Notes: a model not told the origin generated them from the sequence alone. A DNA stretch of 64,000 bases from Halocaridina rubra (GCA_037179515.1 JAXCGZ010011697.1:1-64000); one strand, 5' to 3'. Positions 14,960 to 49,130 are shown, counted from the first letter of the stretch. Translations and numbers: made by a program.

Positions 14960-15575
14960 TGGAAACAGTTATGATTTGTGCATATTCTAAGTGCCTTTTG
15001 ATGAATTTCATTGCATTTTGTTATATTAAAAAAAGGATATTAGTGCAGATATAAGCCCGAATTTGAGTAGCTTTTCTTGAAATAACGAAATGAAACACAA
15101 TGTAGAAAATGTATATTGTACCTGAACAACATTTCATTGTGTTTTATATAAATTATTATTTGTGCAGATCTCCACATGAATTTGCTGTGTATTTCATTAT
15201 GTTTAATGTATTTTTTAATAGGTTATATGCAATGACGACTTGACACAACAAAATATCATCCCTGAAGGATATTTCTTTGTGTATTCTAAAAGAAATTTAT
15301 TATTCTTACAGATATCTGCACAAATTCGCAGTATACTTTGTTATGTTTATATGTTTTATAATAGATTATTCCCCGTGACATTTTTGAAATGTTGAAATGA
15401 AACTGTGATATATTGTACCTGAACAATATTTCATGGTGTTCTATAACAAATAATAATTCATACAGATCTCCACACGAATTCGCGGTGTATTACATTATGT
15501 TTTATAATAGATTGTTTTTGCAGAGCTCTGCATGAATTTGCAGTGTCTTTTCTTGTTCAGTTATAGGTTCAGGAG
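14960..15575 (+). repeat. Degenerate tandem array, about 135-160 bp period
   Basis: Units near 15120, 15254 and 15415 share CCTGAA(C/G)(A/G)A(C/T)ATTTC, then an AT-rich stretch, CAGAT(C/A)TC(C/T)(A/G)CAC, GAATT(C/T)GC and a TTATGTTTTATAATAG-like end. Weaker partial units lie near 14960 and 15510. I do not recognise the family. Confidence 0.65.
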
Positions 15576-16240
15576 CTCTGCCTATCCAATGGCACCCCTA
15601 AATAAGCAATCATGGGGCCAAGGAAATTAAGTGAAGTTACCATATCAAAAAGAAAAGGGGTCAGACCCACAACAGAGATGAAAAGAGAAATCAAATGACA
15701 ATTATTCAAATGGCAATCGTATCTGTAATCTTGTCAATCAATACAGTACGCCAAAATCAATTATCTGTACGTTTCCCAAACATAAATAGGCAATCAAGGG
15801 AACTGATGATGCAAATTGAGGGAAAGTTTTAAGTAAACAATATCATCTCTCCTCTTCCCCATCCTCACCACCTTACACCCTCAACTCCTCCAAACAGTTG
15901 CAATGAATTTCAATTTTGTTGTATATTTTGTCTGTTTGTATTATGTTTCTTCTTTTTGTGTAAGATTCAATGATTTTCATTGGTTGTGTCTTCGAATTAA
16001 TGCGTGAAATACTCATGTACAGGTTTAAGTAAGCAATCATCTTGGACCCATGAAAGGATTAATCCATTTTATATTGATTCCTGTGGGGAAACTTATTTTG
16101 GGTTTTTTAACTTTTGGTTTTCAGGAACGAATTTACTTCGAAAACCAAGGTGAGTTTTGCCAAGTTGTCAGTTTGAGACCCTCCGTTTTCAGAAGTTAGA
16201 AAGGGCATTCACTCAGGGTATTGGACACACTACCAATAAC
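15576..16240. other. No gene recognised
   Basis: Intergenic sequence upstream of SDS22. No convincing core promoter or first exon can be fixed by eye. Confidence 0.4.
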
Positions 16241-16370
16241 AGAAGCGCCGTAGTGGTAGCATGCTCGCATTTTGGAGGTGATGGGCCCATGTTCCAGCTC
16301 ACAGCAAAGTGTTAGGAAGAGCATCCAGCATTACTTCTCCATTCTCAATGTGTCTTGCGTCCACCCCCAA
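16240..16370 (+). mobile_element. tRNA-derived SINE candidate
   Basis: AGCGCCGTAGTGGTAGCATG (16245) resembles a polymerase III A box and GTTCCAGCTC (about 16290) a B box with one mismatch, at tRNA-like spacing. The following TAGGAAGAGCATCCAGCATT resembles the body segment common in invertebrate SINEs that share tails with RTE LINEs. No clean tail or target duplication was found. Confidence 0.5.
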
Positions 16371-16496
16371 ATGATTACTAATTTTGACATCTTATATACA
16401 TATTTATTTGTTGGTGAAAACAGTACAGTCTTATATACCTATCATTGACTGGAGATGTTAGTACTGCATTATCATTATATTGTGTTTATTCATTTA

Positions 16497-16716
16497 ATAT
16501 TTGTAACAGTATTACTTAATTTTCACATTTGTGAGATATTTGTGTTTGATGGCCTTAGTGCTGTATAGTTAAAATTTTTCACACTTTTCATTGTTTAATT
16601 TTTTTAATATTTGTAACAGTATTACATAATTTTCGCATTATTTGTGAGATATTTGTGTTTGATGGCCTTAGTGCTGTATAGTTAACATCTTTCACACTTT
16701 TCATAATGTTTATTTA
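16497..16716 (+). repeat. 110-bp tandem duplication just upstream of the first SDS22 coding exon
   Basis: TTGTAACAGTATTAC begins at 16501 and again at 16611. Both units contain GATGGCCTTAGTGCTGTATA and end with CACACTTTTCAT. The second copy ends about 15 bp before the splice acceptor at 16730-16731. Confidence 0.93.
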
Positions 16717-16733
16717 TTTTTATTTTTTCAGAT

Positions 16734-34660
<17,927 letters not shown>

Positions 34661-36296
34661 GTGCATTTAGAATGGCTTTACCCAATATGAGCTATAACTT
34701 TCCTGTTGATATGAAAGCAGACTCATATTGTATTAGTTCATTCTAAATTATGCTTGTCTTCATTAATTACCTACTTTATGATTCCGTTTTGTTTCGTAAG
34801 ATATATTTTCATAATCATCATGCCATGATAGCTACTAGCCACTGTCATTGCATTGAGATATTGTAAGTCTGAAGGCAGTACTTGCTCAAGTTATGTTAGT
34901 AAGATATAGCTTTAGAATTTAGACTGTTCTTGTTGCATTTCCAAGTGGTTTTCTTTGATATAGTTATTAGACTATACTGAATATAAAGGTGTACATTTGA
35001 TGGATATTTAAGAAATAATGTCTTAGTAAGTAGATTAAAACGAATTTTATATTTGTGTGCTTCATTAGAATGTGTAGCAAGTGTTGAGTACTGTATAGTG
35101 ATGAAATAGCAATGCCGATTGAGATATACAGAAAGGCTAATGCAAAGTAGAAGAATGATTTAGAGAGAGTCTTAAAGCTGAAAAAACTGCTCTTTAGGAA
35201 TAATATAGAAACTAGATTTGACCTATAACAAAAAGTGACCAGTATGAGTTATAGAGGTGTATGAAATGAATGTTGAGTACACTACATGTCGAGTTAATGC
35301 ATATGAAACTAAATGTTAATGAAGATACAGTTAAAGACTATTAGGGAAGCTGATATGATTTTTAGCGAATTAATATTCTGGCCTATCATAGGCTTCTTAT
35401 AATTTTCTTTATAAATTAAGTTTTGATGAGTAATTTATTTAATAGATAACCTAACCTAGACAAAATGAGGAGCTGCAGTTAATTGGCGTAACTAGGGGCC
35501 AAGCAACTATCCTTCTATACCATTCTCATACTGTAACTCCTAGATTGAATAACACAGATTAGGCAGTTACAGGACTTTGATATGGCAACTGAACAAAGGC
35601 TGGCTGACTATTGTAACAAAATATATATTATTCCTGCTATCCCCTTGTTTGCTTAGGGACAGTCTAGTGGAAGTCCTTACGTTCTTAAGATTCCTGTTGG
35701 TATGGTTTGTCTCCATGTATCCTGTCAAATCTCTTTGGTGAATAGCCAACCAGTAATTTGAGTCTCAAAATGGAGATGGAATCAATAGTTCCAGCCATAC
35801 ACTCACAAAGAAGATTTGTTTTTCAGGCTCTACAGGCGATAGGAGTGTAGGCCACAGCTCACAGAGGCTTATAAAACAGGCTTTTCTTCTCATCACTCAT
35901 ACCAAACCAGTATACATCATTATGTCTCTCGCAGAGTGAGATTGCGACTTATATTGTTCCCTCAAAGCTCATCTTTAGTTAGATATCGATATATAACTGC
36001 ATTGTTCGAAATAACTTTCTCTGTAATATCTTGTAATTACCATTGATTCGACAAATGGTCTGCCTTTAAGAAACTTATGTTTAGAGTATTTAGTATGGAG
36101 GCTCATTCCATCCGATATCATTAGATTTTGGTACCATCCAGATCTATCTCGCTAACATATGCCATTTCTTATTGTAAGCAAACTACATAAGGCAGATATG
36201 GAGTTGGAAAACCTTGCATTTAAATGGAAGTCTATTATACCTATACATAGCTAATATGTAAATTCTGTATAATATTATTGTATTTGTATCTGTATA
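34661..36296. other. Intergenic, start of the SDS22 3' flank; no gene recognised
   Basis: AT-rich. A stretch near 35780-35830 (TCCAGCCATA...AAGAAGATTTG) loosely resembles 51230-51265 (TCCAGCCATA...AGAAAGATTTG), hinting at a dispersed repeat. Confidence 0.4.
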
Positions 36297-36596
36297 CAGA
36301 CACTCCCCAACTTACGAATGAATTAGGTTCCAGAAGTCCATTCGTAAGTAGAATTGTTCATAAGTTGTGTTTAGGAAAAGTACTGCACATTACATACATA
36401 TGCAATATTCAACAGTACCTAGGCTAAAGACACTTAAGTACTACATAAAATATACAGTATTAACGAATTTTAATACAGTATTAATAATAATGTAATACAG
36501 TACAATGCAGTAATGCATGGGTATATAATATAATGGGTAGGTATTTGTTTGTATCTGTGAATGTTCATAACTTGTTCGTAATTAGGAGAGCTTCTG
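36297..36596. mobile_element. MITE, 300 bp, TA target, imperfect terminal inverted repeats
   Basis: The left end CAGACACTCCCCAACTTACG matches the reverse complement of the right end, CAGAAGCTCTCCTAATTACG (17 of 22 positions over the full repeat). TA flanks both ends, as for Tc1/mariner-type insertions. No transposase is present. Confidence 0.7.
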
Positions 36597-36890
36597 TATA
36601 TAATATATTAACTAAAAGTGAATTAGGGAACTAAACAATATTCAAATATCAGCCCCTATCCATTTGCATGATCTCTTCTAGCCACACTGATTGATCTTAC
36701 CTTCCCCACAAGAACATTCCACAACCGATTTGTAAAATACACTTGATTAACCAAGATGACGTTTCCCATTAGTATGAGTGGAGAGGAAAGAGGGCACAAG
36801 AAAGGATTGGAATAAAATGTATCTAGCTACGTGTCAAACAGAACTGGGTTTTAATCCTGAGAAATTAGTTTATACATTTTGCTCAGGAAA
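36597..36890. other. No gene recognised
   Basis: Spacer between the MITE and the minisatellite. Confidence 0.4.
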
Positions 36891-36899
36891 ATGGAGTGA

Positions 36900-37640
36900 C
36901 ATGGGGAATAATAGAGCTCCTGTCCACCTGAATTATTTGCATCGATTCTGTCCCTGGGTTGTATTAACATTTGCTGTTTCATCTTGTTACCGATTTGATT
37001 GGGCAATTCATTGGGGGGTAGGTGATTTCCCTTTCGTCTGCCTTATTATTCAGGCATAGCATGTAGATCATTGGGTCCACTTGATTGTAGAGAGGACTTG
37101 TGCCCCGTTTATATGGCAGGTATATAGTCGGGGTCTAGTGCTGTCACTGCCCCTTGTCTCTGCTATTCATTAGAGATCTTTCACCTCTAACCTATGACAA
37201 ATAATAATCCATACAAGGGCAAGAATTAATGGGCTTCATTCTATCTGAATCATGTGCAACAAGAATCATAGGACTTCAGTTCATATGAATTGTTTGCAAT
37301 TGATCTACAAAGAGGAATGAATTATTGGTTACTAGTCCAGCTGAATTGTTTGCAACTAATAAAGAGCAACAAAGGGACAGAAATTCTAGGGCTCAGGTCC
37401 ATCTGAATTGATTGCAACTAATCTATCTATCTACCTTGGCTGTTCCCCCCTTTAATTGGGGGGTAACCGACATAAAAAATAAAGAAAACAATAAGGGAAA
37501 ACGAAAAATGAGCAGGAATTATAGGGCTCAGGTCTATCTGAATTGCTTTCAACTAACAATGAGCCACAGAGTGGCAGGAATTTTAGGGCTCAGGTCCATT
37601 TGAATTGCTTGCAACTAATAGTGAGCCATAGGGGGCAGAC
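36900..37640 (+). repeat. Degenerate minisatellite, about 60-bp unit
   Basis: The motif CTGAATTG(N)TTGCAACTAA recurs near 37282, 37340, 37400, 37536 and 37598, with outliers at 36933 and 37246. Each is preceded by AGGAATT(N)TAGGGCTCAGGTCC or a variant. The gap at 37420-37500 is an inserted segment containing CCCCCCTTTAATTGGGGGGT, a short inverted repeat. Confidence 0.75.
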
Positions 37641-37699
37641 ATTATTCTGGCATTTCATGTAGCCCCTAGAACCTCCTCTAGTCTATTCTCCGGTGATTA

Positions 37700-39650
37700 T
37701 TGCAAGAGTGGTCCATCCATCCATCCATCAGACTGTCCCTACCCAGTCAGCAGGGAAGGGATGAAGAGCCTAGCCCTGGGACTATTTGATTTCAGAATAA
37801 TACCCCCCTTGAAGCATAAGTCTGACAAGAGAGTAGGGGCCTCCTTTCTCATGGGGGATCACCATTCCCTTTGCTCTTTTTGGGTGGAAAAAGTTGACCA
37901 TGGTGAGATAAGGCTTTAAAAGTCCCTGAGCTTACTGAAGCAACAAATATATTGTGTTGCTACTGTTAACAGGAACAAAAACAGTGTTCTGGAGGAAGGG
38001 GACCAGCAAGGATTTCTTATAGAGATAAGTTTTATAGGCACTGCAAACAGCTTGGTCTGCTTGATGTACAGTTAATCTAAGAGGAAGCCTTTAGTGTAAT
38101 AGGAGAAATGTGTATCTGAACATTTGGCAAGTCTTCTAGTGCAGAATCTCTGCAGTGTCTGCCAAGGATGCCATAACTGTACTGCTAATGCTGAAAGAGA
38201 AGATGCCAGAATGCTGTTATTACGGGAATTGTTAGCCTTTATAACTTTCATTATGTCTGGAATAAGACTTTGTAAGGCTTCCTTGTCTTTGTTTCATGAC
38301 CCCAGTTTTGTGCCTCTGAAAATTATATTGTAAAACTCATTCACTTGTGGCATATGTCCAAATGGAGAGGTATACAAATGAACAGAGGAATGCATGGAAA
38401 TTTGGAACCATAGAAACCTTCTTAGGTTATAGATCAGTACCAAAGTTTAAGAATGTGCTCCAAACTTTATGGACCCAATCAGGTTCCTAAAGATGTCAAA
38501 AGTTGCTTGTCATCCCTCCCAAGAAATATTGGTATGTTAATGAAAGCTTCAAGTGGGATGCCTATCTTTTGATGGGAGTGTATAGGATCCCAAGACAAAG
38601 ATTTCCCTGCGAATTGGAAAAGATTTAGGGATAGACATGTCAACCAATCTGTTAAGAGGTGAAAATAACTATCATATTGTGGGGGAACCCATATGGGAGA
38701 ATTGGAGATCATGCCCTTAGATTCACCATGAGATCAACAAGGGCATAACAGGGAAATGGAGTAAATCTCCTGCTCTGTTAGCAAGGCTCAGAAAATATGT
38801 CACCAATGTTGAAAGTGTTTATTGGGCCCACTTGTACACTGTTCCTACAAAGAACATGGAGAATCCTAGAGTAATCCTTGACCTCCTGACTTTTAACAAG
38901 GACATTACGTGTGGCAAAGATTTTGTATGAGTAATGATTTGGGGATAGACGTTTCAACCATTCTTTCACGAGGTGAAAATAACTATCATGTGGGGAGACT
39001 TGTAGGAGAATCCAGGGAGTACAAATAGAGAATTACATGCAAATGTGGAAACCATGGAATTCGTCTGGTTATGAATCAATACCAGGGTATAGGAAAGTGT
39101 TCCATCCTTTAGGGACCTGATCAGTGTCAAAAGGTTTCAAAAGTTGCATATCACTACACACCAAAAGACCCATGCTAGATATATTTATCTCTTAAAGAAA
39201 GCTTTACATTGGATGCCTGTCTTATGATGGGAGTATTCAGGATCCCAAGACAATGGTCGCCCTTGAAATTGGAAAAAAATTGGGGATAGACATGTCAATA
39301 ATTCTGTCATGAGGTGCAAAGGACTATCATGTTGTGGGAGCCACAATGGAAAATTAAAGGAGAACTGAAGATCATGGCCTTGGATTCACCATGTGATCAA
39401 CAAGGTCTGACTGGAAAATGGGAAATGCCTCCTCCCCCATTGAAGAGGCTCAGAAAATATGTTGATTTTGGAAGTGCTTACTGGGGAGATGATAGAATCT
39501 TTGAGATTCGAAGAAAGTAGACTGCTTCATATTTTAAAGCTGCTCATTTACAGTTCTGACGAAGAACTTTGATAAACTAAGCATTATCCTTGACCTCTTG
39601 ACTCTAAACAAGTGCATCACATGTGGTAAGATCAGAATGTTAACGATAAA
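37700..39650 (+). repeat. Unidentified long-period tandem repeat, about 640-710 bp
   Basis: Blocks recur in the same order. TCAAAAGTTGC is at 38497 and 39137, GATGGGAGT(G/A)(T)ATAGGATCC-like sequence at 38572 and 39226, and TTGACCTC(C/T)TGACT at 38877 and 39587. The block GGGATAGAC(A/G)T(G/T)TCAA...AACTATCAT occurs three times (38629, 38942, 39286). No transposase or RT was read in it. Confidence 0.65.
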
Positions 39651-41660
39651 GAATATATGGTGAATGCTTCAAAGGAATGTATGGACTACCACCATTGACA
39701 GCTTTCAGGCGCTTGCCAGGGCCCAAATGTTTTTTTTTTCTGGTATATGTATATACTAAAAAAAACTGTCCCCTGAAAAAGTCCAATAAGGCAGATTTAC
39801 CTGGGTCGTAAACTAGGAATAGGTTAAGAAGGAAATGGAGGATGTGTTAAGCTCTGCCCAGGGGAGGCTTTATCATCCAAGAACGTGAGAGACGTGATAT
39901 AATTAGAGGAAATTTGTGTAAAGTGATGTATAAATACTTTAGAATAACAGTTGAGAAACAGCCGTCATATATTATGGAGGCAGGGTATATGGTTTTGGAA
40001 TTGACTTAGAAATTTTAGGACTTGCATTTTTATTACTGTGAGCAGATGAGTTTGATTAAAAATGCACTAACATTTCTTTTCATTAGCTTTTTTATATTTG
40101 CCATGGCCAGTCTGCCACATGTGGTGGGAGTGAGTGTAATGTAGAATATGAAACAAAAATGTATCCACTTTTTAATTGCGATATCTCCACGAAAATATAT
40201 TTATCTCCAAGTTGTTCAATTTTCTTTGTTCTTATGGCAAGGTAGTACAAGTTGGATGAATTCGGAGGAATATTTTACTCTGAATATAACAGACAGGAAA
40301 ATTGAGATGTATTAGAAATAGTATAAGTGTTATAAAGAATCTTAGTGCAAGATATGGGAGAAAAAGATGCTAGGGAATAGAAGTCTATTAGAGAGAAGGG
40401 ACTGTAGATCTTTTGTTTAGTTAAGATACCCCAAAAACATGGGTAATGAGAGCTTGGTGAAGATATGTATAGGTCATGTGTATTTCAAGTTAAACTGATT
40501 AAGACAAAGATGATGTAAAAGGAGATAATCATACAAGGGAAAAATGAATTGATGTAAAGGACTGTATGCTTTGGTTAGATAGCACGAAGTCCTACAAAGC
40601 AGCCATATTAAAACAGGGTAACCTAAGGCAAGCAACAAGATATGCTCGTGCATGGGCTTAGATTTGTTCATTAATTGATACAAGATGAAAGTGTGCATGC
40701 ACCCTATTGAGTAATAGTAAATATTCATGTCAGAAAAAGTTATTTTTATCTTTGTTTTTAGATACCTTTCTGAGCTGTAGAAGGTTGTCGTGTAAAAAAA
40801 AGTTATCAACATTGCTGAAATGGGCAGTTTTGGGTGGAAAATTATTATTTTTAGACTTATTCTCAGACTAACACTGTAAAACAAGTATAGTAAATGTATT
40901 GCTCAGACGTAAATAATAGTGTCTCATTTTTGTTCTCTAGTAGACTGAATTATCTTTATCTTATAGCTTTACAATATAATTTTTACATGTAATAGTTATT
41001 TTAGCTTTATTGACTCCCAAGCTCTTGAAAGAAGCTATAGAATTCCTGACCCAATACATCTAATTATGTGATGTTGGTAAACATCTTCAGACCTATGTTG
41101 TAGAGATCGGTAGACTAAGTTATAAACAGCTCATAATGTGACAAGACATAAGGTAAGTATAGAAAGTATGTACAAAAAAATCTTACATTTTTAGCAGATG
41201 TTAACTGATAATAAAAAAAATGAAATCAATATCCTCTTGATTTTAAGCAGCAAAAATTATAATGACTATTTAACTTGTATACTAATGTCTACAATAAAGG
41301 AGTTGTAGATGGAAATTAACTTAAAATGGGAAAGAAAGCAAAGTAATATTTTACTTTTGACTTGTGCAATTGGAGCAGTCTTTCTCAGAGAGCTGGAGTA
41401 CCTATTGCAGTGGCCACCATCTGATGAAAAGTTCTTCTGGGAATGGAGAATAAGACTTATACATTGACAGATTCTTGATAAAGATTATATCTTATTAACT
41501 TACCAGGCAGGTCTAAAATAATTACAGATGCATGCTATATATTGGGATGATTTTTTCTATGTCTACAGCTACACTGAATATTCTTGGATATTCATCACAA
41601 TCTGTTATTATCCCTTCACATCTGACAAGTCATTACACTCTCCATCTCTGTTTCTCTTTA
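39651..41660. other. No gene recognised
   Basis: AT-rich intergenic DNA. A 136-residue minus-strand frame at 40474-40884 matches no family I know and looks like chance. Confidence 0.45.
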
Positions 41661-41756
41661 CTTTATGTATTCGTGCCTAGGCCCGATGAGGGCTGTTTTA
41701 TTTTATAATTATTTATTGGCCCGTCCTGGTGTCACAAAAAAAAAAAAAAAAAAATT
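41660..41756 (+). mobile_element. LINE family A, 3' terminal fragment with poly(A)
   Basis: GTGCCTAGGCCCGATGAGGG, then TTTATTGGCCCGTCCTGGTG, TCAC and 20 A. This is the family A 3' signature in plus orientation with a real poly(A) tail. Confidence 0.8.
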
Positions 41757-43329
41757 AAGATCACTAAATTTTTCTTAACAGGTAAAGTGAAATGTTCAGG
41801 TGCGCTGACTCACCAAGATCTTCCGTCACTTATAAAGCTGCCAGGTTTCTTATTTATCTGATAGACATTACAATGTAAGTGATTGTGTTGTGTTGCACTT
41901 GTAGTGCACAGATATTGTCTCAGCTTTTGACACTAACCTAATACTTCATAAACAGTAGGGGATAACAATACACTACAGTTCATACCTTCATGTGCTCTGA
42001 TCTCTGAATGTTATTTTGCCAAAAATAGTTTTCTAGCTTTAATAAGGTTTTGATACTTTGTACAACCTTGTCATTTTTATTTTATTGCTAGCTCAAAAAC
42101 TTGCATTGCTAGCAAGTATTTCCATCTGTGTAAACTGTATTCTTTTAGCTTTTATGGTCATCTTTGGGAAAGGGTGGCGAAGAACGTCAATCAACTAGAT
42201 TAACAAAAACAGGGGGTTTTAAAATGTCTTTCTAAGCACATTCGTTACTCTTCATAATTTGTTTTTGGTACTGTTATTTATTGTCAGGTTCTGTAGTTTG
42301 AATGTTTGTGATAAGTACATGTGAATGGTTGTTTATGTCTTACAAAGTATTGTGCTATGCATGTTCTACATAATTTTTGCTATTGTTCAGGTATTTTTTT
42401 TTTTATCAGTATGTATTGTAAATATTAAAAAGATACTTATCTCATGTCAGTTTATTTTGCCAGGTAAAGTTAAGTACTGTACTGTAGATGAAAGACATTT
42501 TGAGGACATAAAACAAAGATATAAATACCTGTCATATGATAGTGTGAATAGCTGAATACTTATGTTACATCATAGCAAAATTAATTATTACCGGGAGGGT
42601 ACCGAGGTAAGAAAAGGCATACACTTATAAATAATGTCTTTATTTTCATTAGCAGCATGTCCATACAAGCTGCATTAATGGAAGTGCCTTAAGTACAGAA
42701 TATTTGTGTGGTTATTAGCTTCGATTCTATAAATTTTTTATTTTTTTATTTTTTGTACTTTTTTCCTATTTTCTCCTAAACTTAAATTTAACCAAAAGTC
42801 AGTATCACCACATTATTGGAATCTAAAGCTACAAAAGAAATGGCTTTGAGCCCTGCTAAGCATATTTTTTGTTATAGCCTCTCTCAGCCCATCCTGTGAA
42901 AAGTTAGTTAACATCTTGCCTTTTAAGTAGTGGATGCATTACACACACCAGGTTTACTGCATGAAATTGCCTGTAGCTGCCTTCAAATCAAAATACTAAA
43001 TATCAAGGTAATGTTACTGCCATATTGTTAAATCAGATGATATGAAATTAAAAATTAGAATTGGAAAATAGTAGAACAGAGAAGTGTTGCCAGTTTGAAC
43101 ACTTATGATTGGTGAAGAGGATTTTTAGGTTAGATTCACTGGATGTCAGGTGTTGACAGCTAGGGTTAGACCAAGAAGAGATGGAGTGACAATTTAAGTA
43201 ATTTATATTCATACAGAGGGGGCCCTGTTCATCCTCCATAACTCTGCAACTTTTCTACCACAGTTTGATAAGATAGCAACAGCCAACAGAAAAGAAGTTT
43301 CATCACATATTCTATTCATTTTCATCCAC
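41757..43329. other. No gene recognised
   Basis: AT-rich. Two acceptor-like sites (AACAG at 41777-41781 and GCCAG at 42459-42463) are each followed by GTAAAG; see findings. Confidence 0.4.
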
Positions 43330-45670
43330 TCACTCGGCCACATTTTTCAAATATTGAAATATGGTTAAGACCATTATAAGGTGAAAAGAATCTTCTGAGT
43401 CCAAGAAAGGTGGAGGAAGAAGAAACAGTAGGTAGGAAGTAAATGCGAGATTAAGAATGAGAAACCAGGCTGGTCTGAGGTATGTGTGAATTGTAGTGAA
43501 AGGGAGGGTGGAGGAGGGAGTGGAAGAATGGAGGTGTTTTAAAGAGAAAGTTTTGATGTGTAAATGTAGTATGTAGGATGAGAGGAATGGGTGGAAGCAT
43601 AAAATGAAGTGAATGAAGGAGTGAAGAGGTGAGTGCGGCATTTGCCGAAAAGATGCTTTCAGAAGAGTATAGTTGTAGAGAGGAAATGAGGAGGCATATG
43701 AGAGGTGAGGTATAGAGTGAGGAGGGATGTTATCGAAGTGTTTGGTGAGCAAGGCTGAAAAGATCTCATATGTAGAATGAGTTGGTAAACAGAAGAGGGT
43801 GAAAAAGTGTTTATGGGCAATTATTAGTGAACAAGAGTGAGATGGGCTGTGTATTTTTGAACTGATGAATGTTGATAATAGTATGACAGTGATTAAGGTT
43901 AGGTGATACTAGGAGAATGCCTTTGATAAGTGAGGAAGAGCAAGTGTATTTAAAGTTATAAAGACTGGTAAGGCACCAGTTGGTAAAGAGAACAGGGTGA
44001 AAGGAGTCTATGGGAAATTATTAGTGAACAAGAGGGAGGTGCGAGTGGAATGCCTGTCAAAAGGTAGAGAAGCAGTCGTGAAATGGATGGTGGTTTTGTT
44101 GAATGTGTTGCAAGGAAGGTAGGATTTCAAATTGATCGGATGAGTCCGTACATAATCCCTCTAAATAGGGGGAAAAGAGTGTGGTTGTAAGGTACATTGG
44201 TGAATGTTGATTGAGTCATTAGAGGAACTAAGAAATTTAGGTAAAGTATAATGTAGCCTCATAAGAGGAAAAGGTTGTATGGATCAATTGTTTGCGGAAA
44301 AAGTGGTGTGCTAGAATACAAAGAGAAAGGTAAGGATATTTTTTGGATGTTCACATTTGCAAAAGAGTATGACAGGATTGATGGAGAAGTAGTGTGGAGC
44401 ATGTTTCGATTGAATTTAATAGGAGGGAGTCTGTTGAAAGTGGTCAGAAATTTTACAGGTGTAGTAGTGTCTGTGATACTTTGAAATAATGAGAGAGATT
44501 GGTTTGAAGTGAGTGCATCAGGTTTGTGTGATGTTGATATTTATTTAGGTGTATAAAGTTAAGTGGTAAAGGAAAACATGCAAGAGTGCTAGGTAGAGGT
44601 TTGGAATATATGGGTGAGAATGGAGGTTTATGGGAAGTGAATTGCTATTTGCAGGTGACACTGTGCTAGTGGCTGATTTTGAGGAGAAACTGAAGTAGGT
44701 AGTGCGAGAGTGAATGGCAAGATGCGTAATTAAGTGGAGAGTTTTCAGTAACTGATGATGCATGTACCTATGAAGGAGATATTTATGTGGAGGTGAGTCA
44801 CAGAGTGAAGGAAGTAAGTAAATGTCTATGTGAGCTGAAAAGTGATGAGAAATATAGTTATGTATAAAAAAGGTTGTATGGAGAAGTTATTGTGTCAATG
44901 ACATTGTAAGAAGCAGACATTTGGAATGTAAAGATGATGATATTAACTATCTATATGTAATGATGATAAGTTGTTTGCATAGTATGATAGGGGTGGCAAG
45001 AATGTATTTAGTGAATGGCCAATGGAAGAGAGCCGTCTAATTGGTTAGACCAGTGAGTGCCTAGACGGTTTGGAAATATGGAAAAAAAAATGGATAAAGA
45101 ATGACTAGTGGAGACTGTGTTGAAAGAATGAATAAGGAACGATTAGCAAAAGAGTGGTTTTGGAGAGTTATTAATGTAGTAGGCTAAGGCCTAAAGGAAT
45201 ACTAAGATGAGATTGATGGGTTTGAAGGACCATTGGTGCATTGGTATGTCAGTGGAACAGGAACGATTGCATGAAACGGAGACGGGTAGCAAGAGCTTGA
45301 GATTGGATGAAGCAACCCAAGCGATCTTCCCACCTGCTCATTGCCGCAGTCTGGGAGTGGTGGGTGCTGGGGTCTTTGTGAAATGAAGCAGTGAGGGTAA
45401 ATTAGTTACAGAGGATTAAAAATATTAGTGTATAAGGTGTGGGTTCACCCTATGGATGACTAGTTACAGCTCTGGCGAGTCTGAAGTGGGGGGGGAGTGC
45501 GTGTGTGGGTACGCAGAAATGGGCTGGTGGTGGTGGGGTGGGTTGAATTAAGTCGACCCCTCATTCCCACAGTCCTAAAATAAGAGGTATGGGTTCATTG
45601 GGTCTTCTGATGATGAATATGTGCTTTGACTCTGCAACTCCCCTTACATAGAAGCCTTTGTATGTATATA
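43330..45670 (+). mobile_element. RTE-type LINE, about 2.3 kb, heavily decayed
   Basis: Plus-strand frames give SGVLEYKEKGKDIFWMFTFA, then KEYDRIDGEVVWSMFRLNLI and GGSLLKVVRNF (44290-44455). The active-site segment LLFAGDTVLVADFEEKLK follows (44642-44695). The C-terminal RRFGNMEK-like block starts near 45060, and the 3' end CTCCCCTTACATAG...TGTATGTATA at 45640-45670 parallels that of the copy at 17040. FADD has become FAGD. An imperfect internal duplication of about 190 bp occurs around 43780-44040. Confidence 0.75.

Positions 45671-49130
<3,460 letters not shown>

Noticed and set aside
40474..40884. 136-residue minus-strand reading frame
   Set aside because: No recognisable domain, no conserved motif, and AT-rich composition typical of chance frames.
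42325..42555. Extra terminal SDS22 exon encoding GKVKYCTVDERHFEDIKQ
   Set aside because: Splicing from exon 7 in frame gives an immediate stop, so this peptide cannot be appended.
43330..43752. 140-residue minus-strand reading frame
   Set aside because: Antisense to the decayed plus-strand RTE element, whose upstream region is purine-rich.
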